The notes under the pieces are model-generated. The model was not told the DNA's origin. It did no database searches and was given only the letters and a program-made list of their open reading frames with translations. This document shows positions 23,454 through 31,164 of a DNA stretch of 34,798 nucleotides, one piece after another. The stretch is from Faecousia sp. (lineage in GTDB: Bacteria; Bacillota; Clostridia; Oscillospirales; Oscillospiraceae), in NCBI GenBank assembly GCA_029257335.1, contig JARIBV010000063.1:1-34798 (forward strand), written 5' to 3'. Position 1 is the first letter of the stretch, and each line of letters starts with the position of its first letter. The translations under genes and the position numbers were made by a program.

Positions 23454-26045
23454 ATGAACTTCAATCAGTATACAAGGAAGTCTCTGGAGGCGGTGCAAAG
23501 CGCCCAGTCCATCGCCAGAGAAAATAATCATCAGCAAATGGAGCAGGTGCACCTGCTGCTGGCTCTTCTGACCCAGGAAGGCGGTCTCGCACCTCAGCTG
23601 CTAAAGAAAATGGGCATCACTACGGAAAGTCTGGAGGCAGCGGCCAGACAGGAGCTGCAAAAACTGCCCCGGGTCACCGGCAGCCGGGAGGCTGACAAAT
23701 TCTATATCAGCCAGGGCGTTGACAATGTCTTTACCCAGGCCGAGCATCTGGCCCAAAGCATGAAGGACTCCTATACCTCCGTGGAGCATCTGCTTCTTGC
23801 CTTGGTAGAAGAGGCAGAAGGCAGCATGAAGGCCCTGTTCCAGACCTACCGGATTACCAAGGAAGGCTGTCTTCAGGCCCTGCAAGCTGTACGGGGTTCT
23901 CAGCGTGTCACCACTGACAGTCCGGAGGAAACCTATGAAGCGCTGGAAAAATACGGTACCGATCTGGTCCGCCGGGCAAAAGAGCAGAAAATGGACCCCG
24001 TCATCGGCAGAGACGAAGAAATCCGAAACGTCATCCGCATTCTCAGCCGAAAAACCAAAAACAATCCCGTTTTGATTGGCGAGCCCGGTGTAGGTAAAAC
24101 CGCCATAGCAGAAGGTCTTGCGCAGAGAATTGTGCGGGGAGATGTGCCGCGGAACCTTCAGGACAAGACCATCTTCTCTCTGGATATGGGTGCCCTCATT
24201 GCCGGTGCAAAATACCGGGGCGAATTTGAAGAACGACTGAAAGCCGTTCTGGAAGAAGTCCGCAAATCCGAAGGAAGAATTCTTCTTTTCATTGATGAGC
24301 TTCACACCATTGTAGGCGCCGGTAAAACCGACGGAGCCATGGACGCCGGCAACCTGCTCAAGCCCATGCTGGCCAGAGGCGAGCTTCACTGTATTGGCGC
24401 CACCACTCTGGACGAATACCGGCAGTATATCGAAAAGGACCCTGCTCTGGAACGGCGGTTCCAGCCCGTCATGGTAAACGAACCGACTGTGGAAGACACC
24501 ATCGCCATTCTCCGTGGTCTCAAAGAGCGCTATGAAGTATATCACGGCGTTAAAATTGCCGACAATGCTATTATCTCCGCCGCCACGCTTTCCAACCGCT
24601 ATATCTCCGACCGATTCCTCCCGGATAAGGCCATCGACCTTGTTGATGAGGCCTGCGCACTGATTCGGACGGAAATGGACTCCATGCCCACGGAGCTTGA
24701 TGTGGTTTCCCGAAAGATCATCCAGATGGAGATTGAAGAAGCCGCCCTCAAGAAGGAAGATGACCCCAGATCCCAGGCCCGGCTGGCCGAGCTGCAAAAA
24801 GATCTTGCAGAGGAGCGGGAGCAGTTCAAGTCCAGAAAAGCCCAGTGGGAGAATGAAAAAAATGCAATCGGGCGCGTGCAGCAGCTGCGTGAGCAAATCG
24901 AAGAACTGAACCGTCAGATTGAAGCCGCTGAGCAAAGCTATGATCTTGAAAAAGCGGCAGAGCTGAAATATGGCCGTCTGCCGGAGGCTCGCCGCCAGTT
25001 GGAGGCCGAAGAGCAGATTGCTCAGAACGCCAAAGAAAACAGTATGCTTCGGGACAAGGTGACTGAAGAAGAAATTGCCCGAATCGTGGAACGCTGGACC
25101 GGAATCCCTGTATCTCGCCTGGTGCAAGGGGAGCGGGAAAAGCTGCTGAAGCTGGACGAAACCCTGCATAAGCGTGTGATCGGTCAGGATGAAGCCGTAC
25201 AGGCTGTAACGGAAGCCATCCAGCGCAGTCGTGCAGGAATTCAGGACCCTAATCGTCCCATTGGCTCCTTCCTCTTCCTTGGTCCCACCGGTGTGGGCAA
25301 AACCGAACTGGCCAAGAGTCTGGCAGAGTCTCTGTTTGATGACGAAAACAATCTGGTTCGGATCGATATGTCCGAATATATGGAGAAATTCGCTGTCTCC
25401 CGGCTGATCGGAGCGCCTCCCGGATATGTGGGATACGAAGAAGGCGGTCAGCTGACTGAGGCCGTCCGTCGCAAGCCCTATTGTGTGGTACTCTTTGACG
25501 AAGTGGAAAAGGCCCATCCTGATGTGTTCAACATTCTGTTGCAGGTCCTGGATGACGGCAGAATTACCGATTCTCAGGGCCGGACCGTGGACTTTAAAAA
25601 TACCATTATCATCCTTACCTCCAACCTGGGCTCTCAGTATCTTCTGGATGGCATCGGCCCTGACGGCAGCATTTCCAACGAGGCCCGCCAGCAAGTTATG
25701 GCCCTGTTGCGGCAGTCCTTCCGTCCTGAGTTTCTGAATCGTCTGGACGAAACGGTATTCTATAAGCCTCTGAGCAAGGCCGATGTAACCTCTATTATTG
25801 ATCTTCAGATCAATAAGCTCAACCGCCGTCTGGAAGAACAGGAAATCACCTGTGTTCTTACACAGAAAGCCAAAGACGAGATCATTGAAGCTGCCTATGA
25901 TCCCCAGTATGGTGCCCGCCCCCTGCGCCGGTATGTCCAGCACACCGTGGAAACTTTGCTTGCCAAGCAGATTCTGGCAGGCTCCATTCTGCCCGGACAG
26001 ACTGTGACTGTGGATGTGGACGAAAACGGTTTCACGCTGATATAA
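23454..26045 (+). CDS. clpB: ATP-dependent disaggregase ClpB
   Basis: This 863-residue protein has the full ClpB plan. A Clp N-domain pair covers about 1-145. NBD1 has Walker A GEPGVGKT at 209-216. The M-domain coiled coil covers about 410-530 (rich in Glu, Gln, Arg and Lys). NBD2 has Walker A GPTGVGKT at 610-617, and a small C-terminal domain follows. The long M-domain separates it from ClpC. ClpB works with DnaK to rescue aggregated proteins. It begins behind GGAAGGAG and is controlled by CIRCE. A long reading frame on the opposite strand is only its shadow. Confidence 0.98.
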   Translation: MNFNQYTRKSLEAVQSAQSIARENNHQQMEQVHLLLALLTQEGGLAPQLLKKMGITTESLEAAARQELQKLPRVTGSREADKFYISQGVDNVFTQAEHLAQSMKDSYTSVEHLLLALVEEAEGSMKALFQTYRITKEGCLQALQAVRGSQRVTTDSPEETYEALEKYGTDLVRRAKEQKMDPVIGRDEEIRNVIRILSRKTKNNPVLIGEPGVGKTAIAEGLAQRIVRGDVPRNLQDKTIFSLDMGALIAGAKYRGEFEERLKAVLEEVRKSEGRILLFIDELHTIVGAGKTDGAMDAGNLLKPMLARGELHCIGATTLDEYRQYIEKDPALERRFQPVMVNEPTVEDTIAILRGLKERYEVYHGVKIADNAIISAATLSNRYISDRFLPDKAIDLVDEACALIRTEMDSMPTELDVVSRKIIQMEIEEAALKKEDDPRSQARLAELQKDLAEEREQFKSRKAQWENEKNAIGRVQQLREQIEELNRQIEAAEQSYDLEKAAELKYGRLPEARRQLEAEEQIAQNAKENSMLRDKVTEEEIARIVERWTGIPVSRLVQGEREKLLKLDETLHKRVIGQDEAVQAVTEAIQRSRAGIQDPNRPIGSFLFLGPTGVGKTELAKSLAESLFDDENNLVRIDMSEYMEKFAVSRLIGAPPGYVGYEEGGQLTEAVRRKPYCVVLFDEVEKAHPDVFNILLQVLDDGRITDSQGRTVDFKNTIIILTSNLGSQYLLDGIGPDGSISNEARQQVMALLRQSFRPEFLNRLDETVFYKPLSKADVTSIIDLQINKLNRRLEEQEITCVLTQKAKDEIIEAAYDPQYGARPLRRYVQHTVETLLAKQILAGSILPGQTVTVDVDENGFTLI

Positions 26046-26053
26046 TCATGAAC

Positions 26054-26082
26054 CCCCAGGGTCTCTCTCAGGGGCCCTGGGG
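26054..26082 (+). terminator. Hairpin after clpB
   Basis: CCCCAGGG and CCCTGGGG form an 8-bp GC-only stem around a 13-nt loop, 8 bp after the clpB stop. The following TACCTTTGTC is a poor T-tract, but the position suits the clpB transcript end. Confidence 0.6.
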
Positions 26083-26126
26083 TACCTTTGTCTGAAACTT
26101 CACATTTGTTCTTCACAATGACAAAA

Positions 26127-26172
26127 CAAACAGCCACTGACAGCCACTGAACCTTTGTCCTGTGGCTGTTTG
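26127..26172. repeat. Hairpin with tandem CAGCCACTGA repeat
   Basis: The 10-bp unit CAGCCACTGA occurs twice in tandem at 26131-26150. CAAACAGCCAC (26127-26137) can pair with GTGGCTGTTTG (26162-26172) as an 11-bp stem, and the second repeat copy offers an alternative partner. The hairpin ends in TATTTG on the plus strand. Confidence 0.5.
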
Positions 26173-26178
26173 TATTTG

Positions 26179-26215
26179 AAACGGGTCGCCTGCAATTCCT
26201 GCAAGCGACCCGTTT
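26179..26215. terminator. Terminator between clpB and rubredoxin
   Basis: AAACGGGTCGC and GCGACCCGTTT form an 11-bp stem with a small inner TGCA/TGCA pairing. It lies 11 bp after the rubredoxin stop, read on the minus strand, and may act for both converging genes. T-tracts are short (TTTTC on plus, TTT on minus). Confidence 0.65.
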
Positions 26216-26226
26216 TCATTGATTTC

Positions 26227-26382
26227 TTATTCCTGGCTGAACTGATCCTTGCCCACAGAGCACAGAGGGCACTCAAAATCATCAGGCAGATCCTCAAACT
26301 TGGTGCCGGGAGCAATGTCGCCCTCGGGATAGCCCTCTTCCTCATCATAGATCCAGCCACAGACATCACATACATATTTCAT
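26227..26382 (-). CDS. Rubredoxin
   Basis: The start is placed at ATG 26382, 8 nt after GGAGG, giving 51 residues, the standard rubredoxin size. Both metal-binding loops are present: C-D-V-C-G-W-I-Y near residue 5 and C-P-L-C-S near 38, with the acidic DLPDDFECP segment between. It binds one iron in a Cys4 site and carries electrons, often to oxygen- or peroxide-scavenging enzymes in anaerobes. It follows the NifX-type gene on the same strand by about 100 bp, but appears to be a separate small unit. Confidence 0.95.
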   Translation of the reverse strand: MKYVCDVCGWIYDEEEGYPEGDIAPGTKFEDLPDDFECPLCSVGKDQFSQE

Positions 26383-26485
26383 AAAGTGTACCTCCATATC
26401 TTTTCTTCCGTGCATCTTGCCTCGGTAGTTTGTGGGTTTATAATACCACTAAAAGATTTTTTCTTCTGTGATTTTATCACCAAAA

Positions 26486-26845
26486 TTAGTGATTGCCGCA
26501 CTCATCGGCATGCTCATGCTCGTGGCAGATCGAGCCGGTAGAGACTAACTCTCCCTTCAGGTAGCGCTCCACAGCCTCCCGGGCATCTCCCTGGATGCCG
26601 ATGATGACTTCCACATCTCGCTCATTGAAGATTTCCACGGCGCCGCCGCCCATACCACCGGAAATAATCACCTTGGCACCACGGTCTGCCAGGAAATTCG
26701 GCAGGAAGCCGGGACGATGGCCGGGATTGGGGACGGTCTCCACAGAAGTGATCGCACCGTCGGCAGTGTCAAAGAAAATGAAGTTTTCGCAGTGGCCAAA
26801 GTGGCCTGCAACAGTAGTACCCATAGCAGCAACAACGATTTTCAT
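26486..26845 (-). CDS. NifX/NifB-type dinitrogenase cofactor domain protein, His/Cys tail
   Basis: This 119-residue protein is a single NifX-like (PF02579) domain: MKIVVAAMG, H-F-G-H-C, then VIISGGMGGGAVEIF. Such proteins bind iron-sulfur or metal-cofactor precursors. The C-terminus is unusual in holding C-H-E-H-E-H-A-D-E-C-G-N-H, six potential metal ligands in 13 residues. It is the last gene of the DUF134-ATPase-ATPase-NifX operon, 14 bp after the second ATPase. No nitrogenase genes are present, so a role outside nitrogen fixation is expected. Confidence 0.88.
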   Translation of the reverse strand: MKIVVAAMGTTVAGHFGHCENFIFFDTADGAITSVETVPNPGHRPGFLPNFLADRGAKVIISGGMGGGAVEIFNERDVEVIIGIQGDAREAVERYLKGELVSTGSICHEHEHADECGNH

Positions 26846-26859
26846 AATATTATCTCCTT

Positions 26860-27720
26860 TTACTCGAGCAATATGCTCGTTTTTTTATAAATTTCTAAAA
26901 GGGCAGTTCTTGCGGGACATTCCACATCTGCAAGGCTTCTGCCCTGATTGATGGCCGCAGAGGCAGCTTTGTCATAAGGGATTTTTCCCAAAAACGGCAG
27001 GTTCCTGTTCTGACAAAAAGCTTCTATTTCCTCTGTATGTCTGGGGCTGACATCCCATTTATTGACGCAGACTGCCAGTTTTGTCTGGAATGTCTCCGCT
27101 GTTTTTACCAATCTTTTCAGATCACTGAGACCTGACAGACTTGGCTCTGCCACCACCAGCACCAGATCTACACCGCTGACAGAGGCAATCACGGGGCAGC
27201 CGATCCCCGGAGAACCATCAATAATTGCAACCGGCGTCTGTGGGGCATGTTTCAGCATCTGAAGCTTGACAGCAGAGACCAGCTTACCGGAGTTCCCTCG
27301 CCCCATTTTCAGTTTGGCGGTAGAAAACACACCGTCTCCTTGGTAGAGGTACTGATTTCCCGCTGCATCCGGCTCCATGGTTACAGCTTCATTTGGGCAT
27401 ACATAGCTGCAAACACCGCAGCCTTCACAGGCGTATTCTCGCACCCGGTACCCACGATCCGTCTGCTCAATGGCATCAAATCGGCACATTTCCTGGCATT
27501 TTCCGCACTGAACACACTGCTCCTCATGGATCAGTGCCTTTTCAGAGCCAATGAAAACGGTTTCTTCCGGTTTCCCCTTCAGATCCATCACCATGTGCAG
27601 ATTGGGAGCATCCACATCACAGTCCGCTGCCGCCAAGGTTCTGGAGAAGCGCAAGAAGGCTGCTGCTGTGGTGGTTTTTCCGGTTCCGCCCTTACCACTC
27701 AAAATCAATAGCTTTTTCAA
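26860..27720 (-). CDS. MinD/ParA-type ATPase with 2x[4Fe-4S] ferredoxin insert (second copy)
   Basis: This 286-residue protein begins with the deviant Walker A of the MinD/Mrp family, SGKGGTGKTT, at about 8-17. A ferredoxin domain with two CxxCxxC...C clusters (CVQCGKCQEMC and CEGCGVCSYVC) is inserted at about residues 69-110. The Walker-B-like IIDGSPG lies near 168-174. Proteins of this type carry or insert Fe-S clusters, coupling ATP use to cluster transfer. It overlaps its paralogue by 4 bp, and the two probably act as a pair. Both keep all eight ferredoxin cysteines. Confidence 0.88.
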   Translation of the reverse strand: MKKLLILSGKGGTGKTTTAAAFLRFSRTLAAADCDVDAPNLHMVMDLKGKPEETVFIGSEKALIHEEQCVQCGKCQEMCRFDAIEQTDRGYRVREYACEGCGVCSYVCPNEAVTMEPDAAGNQYLYQGDGVFSTAKLKMGRGNSGKLVSAVKLQMLKHAPQTPVAIIDGSPGIGCPVIASVSGVDLVLVVAEPSLSGLSDLKRLVKTAETFQTKLAVCVNKWDVSPRHTEEIEAFCQNRNLPFLGKIPYDKAASAAINQGRSLADVECPARTALLEIYKKTSILLE

Positions 27721-28547
27721 CGCAAGTCACCTCCAAGCTTATGAAGAAGCCGAGAGAACAATGCGCTTCCTTCCGGGCTCTCTCTGCAAAGAAGCTTTCC
27801 TTCTGCGGTCAGCTTGGCAAATTCCTTTCGGAACGGAATCCGCAGGACCACCGGAAGATTTTTCTCCTTGCAGTAGGCTTCCAATGGCTCATAGGGGGAA
27901 TCCTCTTTGTTGATGACCACATAGCACGGCTTTCCCAGGAGGGACGCCAGCTCATGAACCATGGTGAAATTATGAAATCCAAATGCCGTCGCTTCTGCCA
28001 CCAAAAGGCAGACATCTGCATGAGACACACATTCCATAACAGAGCAGGCGCTGCCGGGCGGTCCGTCAATGATGGTCAGGCCCTCCCCTGCCTGTTCCAT
28101 TGCTGCCCGAATCACGGGAATTCCGGATGCCTCTCCGGGATTCAGAATTCCTGTATGAACGATGACGGAATCAAACCTGCCAGATTCCACAATTCCCACC
28201 GTCTTTGCCGCCAGGGAAATGGCCTTCTGAGGACAGGCCATTTCACACAATCCGCAGCTGTGACAGACCTCCGAAAAAACCTTTGGCTTCTCCTTAATAT
28301 AGATAAGAGCGTGAAACCGGCAGAGTTTGACACAGGTTTTGCAGCCTGTACATTTCTCTTTATCGAAAGCAGGCAGAAAGGTGTGGACCTCCTCAGTCTG
28401 AACACCGTTGGGGGGAAGAAACAGCCGACCGTTTGGTTCCTCCACATCGCAGTCGATGTAGGTTGCCCTCTTGGCCGCTGCCGCCAGGTTTGCAGCCACC
28501 ATGGTCTTTCCGGCGCCGCCCTTTCCGCTTAGTACCGCTACCTTCAT
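27717..28547 (-). CDS. MinD/ParA-type ATPase with 2x[4Fe-4S] ferredoxin insert (first copy)
   Basis: This 276-residue paralogue of the next gene has Walker A SGKGGAGKTM at about 7-16. The ferredoxin clusters are CTGCKTCVKLC and CHSCGLCEMAC, and IIDGPPG is near 157. It differs from the other copy in its switch regions and in using ...GKTM in place of GKTT. Together they suggest a heterodimer that handles Fe-S or metal-cluster cargo in the cytoplasm. It overlaps the DUF134-NifX gene by 4 bp (ATGA) and the next ATPase by 4 bp. Confidence 0.88.
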   Translation of the reverse strand: MKVAVLSGKGGAGKTMVAANLAAAAKRATYIDCDVEEPNGRLFLPPNGVQTEEVHTFLPAFDKEKCTGCKTCVKLCRFHALIYIKEKPKVFSEVCHSCGLCEMACPQKAISLAAKTVGIVESGRFDSVIVHTGILNPGEASGIPVIRAAMEQAGEGLTIIDGPPGSACSVMECVSHADVCLLVAEATAFGFHNFTMVHELASLLGKPCYVVINKEDSPYEPLEAYCKEKNLPVVLRIPFRKEFAKLTAEGKLLCRESPEGSALFSRLLHKLGGDLR

Positions 28548-29254
28548 CTGATTCCGTGATATCCTGCATGGAAGTGGGTCAAAGTCTCCAGCTTTCCTTC
28601 TCTACAGGCCTTCAGATTTTCATTGGCATCGTTTCCCCGGCTTTTGTAAATCGAAATCTCTGCTTCTTTCAAAACTTCCGCAGCATTTTCGCCGCAACGC
28701 ACTGTCACCAAAGCGTCAGCCCCCTGATCTACTACAAACTGAGCCGCCTGAAGGCCTGCGCCTCCCTCTGAGGAAGCTGCGGGATTTTTCAGAATTTCCA
28801 CCTGTTCTTCCTGGGCAAACAGGAAATAAGGCGCTCTGCCAAAGGATACGCAGACTTCCTTCCGGGTGTCATCCAACGGAATTGCGATTTTCATAACACG
28901 ACCTCCTTGTGTCCCGTCCAATCTATGCCGCTTGCATCCGCCGCAATTACAATAGGCCTCCTGCCCGCTGCACAGCCGATATTCTCCTCCCTCAATTTTC
29001 AAGGGGCGTCCGGCTACCAGCGCCTCTGCCAGCTTTTGTCTGGCTGAGGTATAAACCTGCTGGACCGTTGTTCTGGCAATATCCATGTATTTGCCGCATT
29101 CCTCCTGGGAAAAGTTCATCTTATCAATCAGGCGAATGGTTTCGTATTCATCCACTGTCAGGATCACAGGATTCTCCCGGCAGCCACTGCTGGGGAGAAA
29201 TACTCTGTTTTCCGGCAAACAGCAAACCTTTCTGCACTTTCTCGGCCTTGGCAC
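28544..29254 (-). CDS. DUF134 HTH regulator fused to NifX domain
   Basis: The start is set at GTG 29254, which follows GGAGG by 8 nt. It gives the usual DUF134 opening M-P-R-P-R-K-C-R-K-V-C-C. The product is 236 residues. Residues 1-105 are the DUF134 helix-turn-helix (SQEECGKYMDIARTTVQQVYTSARQKLAEAL) with a Cys-rich tail (C-N-C-G-G-C). Residues 121-236 are a NifX-type domain (MKIAIPLDDT, VSFGRAPYFL). An excellent internal ribosome binding site (AAGGAGGT at 28908-28901) sits 6 nt before Met121, so a free NifX domain may also be made. It heads the operon and probably senses Fe-S or metal status to control it. Confidence 0.85.
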   Translation of the reverse strand: MPRPRKCRKVCCLPENRVFLPSSGCRENPVILTVDEYETIRLIDKMNFSQEECGKYMDIARTTVQQVYTSARQKLAEALVAGRPLKIEGGEYRLCSGQEAYCNCGGCKRHRLDGTQGGRVMKIAIPLDDTRKEVCVSFGRAPYFLFAQEEQVEILKNPAASSEGGAGLQAAQFVVDQGADALVTVRCGENAAEVLKEAEISIYKSRGNDANENLKACREGKLETLTHFHAGYHGIR

Positions 29255-29275
29255 GGGCAACACCTCCTATTTATT

Positions 29276-29328
29276 CCGGCATATGCCATTTACTATCTTC
29301 ATTATACTCCGTTTTCGGCATATGTCAA
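29276..29328 (-). promoter_or_regulatory. Promoter and twin operator-like sites of the DUF134/Fe-S operon
   Basis: On the minus strand TTGACA (29328-29323), 16 nt and a perfect TATAAT (29306-29301). Two near-identical 13-bp sites, TGACATATGCCGA (29327-29315) and TGGCATATGCCGG (29288-29276), flank the -10. The first covers the -35 and spacer. The second lies in the early transcript, and its core GGCATATGCC is a perfect palindrome. This is a plausible pair of binding sites for the DUF134 protein. Confidence 0.75.
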
Positions 29329-29346
29329 TAACAATTTTCAAATACA

Positions 29347-29386
29347 ATGGCGCAGAGAAGAAAGGCATCCATCTTCTCTGCGCCAT
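29347..29386 (-). terminator. Strong hairpin terminator of the DUF2975/XRE/lipoprotein unit
   Basis: ATGGCGCAGAGAAGA (29347-29361) and TCTTCTCTGCGCCAT (29372-29386) are perfectly complementary over 15 bp with a 10-nt loop. It lies 3 bp after the lipoprotein stop, followed on the minus strand by TGTATTTG. Confidence 0.85.
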
Positions 29387-29389
29387 CCA

Positions 29390-29878
29390 CTAGGTATCCA
29401 GCTCTATATAATAAAGTGTATCACTGTCCGTATCATAAATCGCAACTGTCATATTAAAAGAGTGTCGCTGGAAAACATCCGTATCATCATAGGGATCTTT
29501 GCTTTCTGCGTGTCGGTCATAAAAGAAATAATATCCGTTGGATATTGCAGGAAGCAGTGTGTTTTCCTGGGTATCATCTTTCATTCCATACAAAAGCTGC
29601 TCCATTTCCCTTTCTAACGGCAGTGGTTTCCAATGGGGATTCTCCTCTATTTCTTTGACAGCCCCATGGTCCGGGAATTGCAGGCCGTAGCATAAGACCC
29701 CATCCCCATGGAATCCTCCATGACTGTCATAGCTGCACAGCTCTGCGCTTTGGAACACATCGATATTCAGCAGCGCGGTGAGCCGTGCTTTTCTTCCCAA
29801 AGAACCGCACCCGCAGACCAGCAAGACCACAACCAAGCTAAGAACTGCAACTCTACAGCGATTCTTCACCGTCCCCAT
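29390..29878 (-). CDS. Small lipoprotein of unknown function
   Basis: This 162-residue protein has a hydrophobic N-terminus (about 10-22) ending in V-C-G-C, a likely lipobox. Further on is a Tyr/Asp-rich region (ISNGYYFFYDRHAESKDPYDDTD) and a beta-rich C-terminus. No domain was recognised. Its start overlaps the XRE regulator gene by 26 bp, so the two are translationally coupled. It is the last of three genes and may be a surface partner of the DUF2975 membrane protein. Confidence 0.7.
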   Translation of the reverse strand: MGTVKNRCRVAVLSLVVVLLVCGCGSLGRKARLTALLNIDVFQSAELCSYDSHGGFHGDGVLCYGLQFPDHGAVKEIEENPHWKPLPLEREMEQLLYGMKDDTQENTLLPAISNGYYFFYDRHAESKDPYDDTDVFQRHSFNMTVAIYDTDSDTLYYIELDT

Positions 29879-30089
29879 CCCCCTTCCGGTATTCCAGAAG
29901 ATCTCCCGGCTGGCAGTTCAGCGCTTTGCACAGCTTTGCCAGTGTGCTGAACTTAATGGCCTTTGCTTTCCCGTTTTTCAAAATAGAGACATTTGCAATG
30001 GTAATTCCAATTCGTTCTGAAAGCTCTGTGACGCTCATCTTTCGTTTGGCCAGCATCACATCAATGTTGACGATAATTTCATCCTCCAT
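29853..30089 (-). CDS. XRE-family HTH regulator (YozG-like)
   Basis: This 78-residue single-domain Cro/CI-type helix-turn-helix protein has the recognition region VTELSERIGITIANVSILKNGKAKAIKF at about 20-47, followed by STLAKLCKALNCQPGDLLEY. It is small and basic, matching the YozG-like regulators that are encoded beside DUF2975 membrane proteins. It lies 11 bp after the DUF2975 gene and overlaps the lipoprotein gene, so it probably regulates its own operon. Confidence 0.9.
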   Translation of the reverse strand: MEDEIIVNIDVMLAKRKMSVTELSERIGITIANVSILKNGKAKAIKFSTLAKLCKALNCQPGDLLEYRKGDGDGEESL

Positions 30090-30100
30090 AATGCACCTCC

Positions 30101-30583
30101 TCAGATGGTCAGGTCACTCTGCTGCTGAAGCTCCGCCGCCTCCTGTACCAGTTGGGAAAGTCCTGCGGTACCAACGGAAATCGCAACCCCCGCAAATACA
30201 GGAAACACAGAGCAGATCACAATACCGGGGTGACTATACCCAACAAAGCAGTAGACAATGTTTCCCAGAAAGAAAAACACACTGTCTCCGGCAGCCAGGC
30301 GGGAGATATTACGAAACAGCCGTGCATTGTCTGAGGAAAAAGCCTTTTGATTTCCAATATTACCTGCAATTTTCCAGCAAAGTGCCAGGATCACATAACA
30401 GGGAATGCCGCTGCACCAGATAAAAATGAGCCAGGGCCAGAAGCAGTGGTCATACGCTCCTTCTTCAAAGTCCGCAATCTGTCTACCCAGTGCAGGAAAC
30501 GCCACCCCATACACCATAATACCGCACAGGGCCATTCCTAAGAGAATCCACTTCAACCATCGGGCGAATGCTTTTTGCTTCAT
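30101..30583 (-). CDS. DUF2975 membrane protein
   Basis: This 160-residue protein has four membrane segments (about 10-30, 48-70, 98-118, 123-143) and the DUF2975 layout, with the FSSDNARLFRNISRLA cytoplasmic loop at about 83-98. Function is unknown, though the DUF2975-XRE pairing is common in Firmicutes and suggests membrane-signal sensing. It is the first gene of the cassette, read from a promoter at 30617-30645. Confidence 0.85.
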   Translation of the reverse strand: MKQKAFARWLKWILLGMALCGIMVYGVAFPALGRQIADFEEGAYDHCFWPWLIFIWCSGIPCYVILALCWKIAGNIGNQKAFSSDNARLFRNISRLAAGDSVFFFLGNIVYCFVGYSHPGIVICSVFPVFAGVAISVGTAGLSQLVQEAAELQQQSDLTI

Positions 30584-30616
30584 TATGATTTCCCCTTTCC
30601 AAGATGAGATATAAAG

Positions 30617-30645
30617 AGTATACCTCGTTGTGTATTGTTTGTCAA
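30617..30645 (-). promoter_or_regulatory. Promoter of the DUF2975/XRE/lipoprotein cassette
   Basis: On the minus strand TTGACA (30645-30640), a 17-nt spacer and TATACT (30622-30617). It is near-consensus, about 33 bp before the ATG. Confidence 0.8.
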
Positions 30646-30734
30646 TTATTTTTTATTGTTTTACGATAAGTCTATAACAGCAATGATGCCGATGTTCTTT
30701 CCTTAAAAAATATGCAAAAAAAGCGAAAAAGATA

Positions 30735-30784
30735 TTGACTTCCCTCATGTTTTGTGGTACATTTTGATTAGTTAGGACTAACTA
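30735..30784 (+). promoter_or_regulatory. Promoter with overlapping inverted-repeat operator
   Basis: TTGACT (30735-30740), 17 nt and TACATT (30758-30763). The predicted start point falls inside TAGTTAG-GA-CTAACTA (30769-30784), an inverted repeat with perfect 7-bp arms. It resembles DtxR/IdeR-type iron boxes in general shape. It may drive the subtilase at 31165 through a leader of about 395 nt, or a short transcript ending at 30897. Confidence 0.55.
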
Positions 30785-30865
30785 TCATTGAAGTGCTGCA
30801 TGGTTGTTCCGCATTTTCCGATCCAACTGTGGAGGATTTTAATTCTTAGCATACATTCAAATGCG

Positions 30866-30897
30866 TTTCCGGCAGCCGCCAAACATGGGGCCGGAAA
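30866..30897 (+). terminator. Hairpin in the subtilase leader
   Basis: TTTCCGGC and GCCGGAAA form an 8-bp stem with a 16-nt loop, followed by TATATTTTGTCTTTTCT. It could end a roughly 140-nt transcript from the 30735 promoter or act as an attenuator. Confidence 0.45.
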
Positions 30898-31164
30898 TAT
30901 ATTTTGTCTTTTCTGATTTAGCTAGCAATCTACAGACACAAGCATCTGAATGATTCGCTAAATTTTTTCGTTCTTCTCGTATATTTAGAACGAATATACA
31001 TTATATTTTATAACTTTTTACAATCGTCGGCTGCCCTTTCCGAAGTTCTTTCCCTCTCGTTTGCAGTCTGCCGGCAGGCCCTTACCGGTATGTTCAAGTG
31101 GTATATCACACCGTCTCAAAACGGTGTCGTATAAATAAATGAAAGAAGAAAGAAGGAGTTTGCT

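Larger units (their letters stand above)
30584..31164. other. 580-bp divergent non-coding region
   Basis: It holds the two divergent promoters, the 7-bp inverted repeat, the hairpin at 30866-30897, a GTATATT/AATATAC repeat near 30979-31000, a CTGCCGGCAG palindrome at 31068-31077 and a small ACACCGT/ACGGTGT hairpin at 31108-31127 just before the subtilase. I see no supported gene. The middle is strongly AT-rich. Confidence 0.6.

Noticed and set aside
23601..25943. 780-codon frame on the minus strand
   Set aside because: It is the shadow of clpB, caused by the codon bias of the real gene, with no start signal or domain.
30800..30916. 38-codon frame in the subtilase leader
   Set aside because: It has no ribosome binding site and no recognisable protein, and the hairpin at 30866-30897 lies within it.
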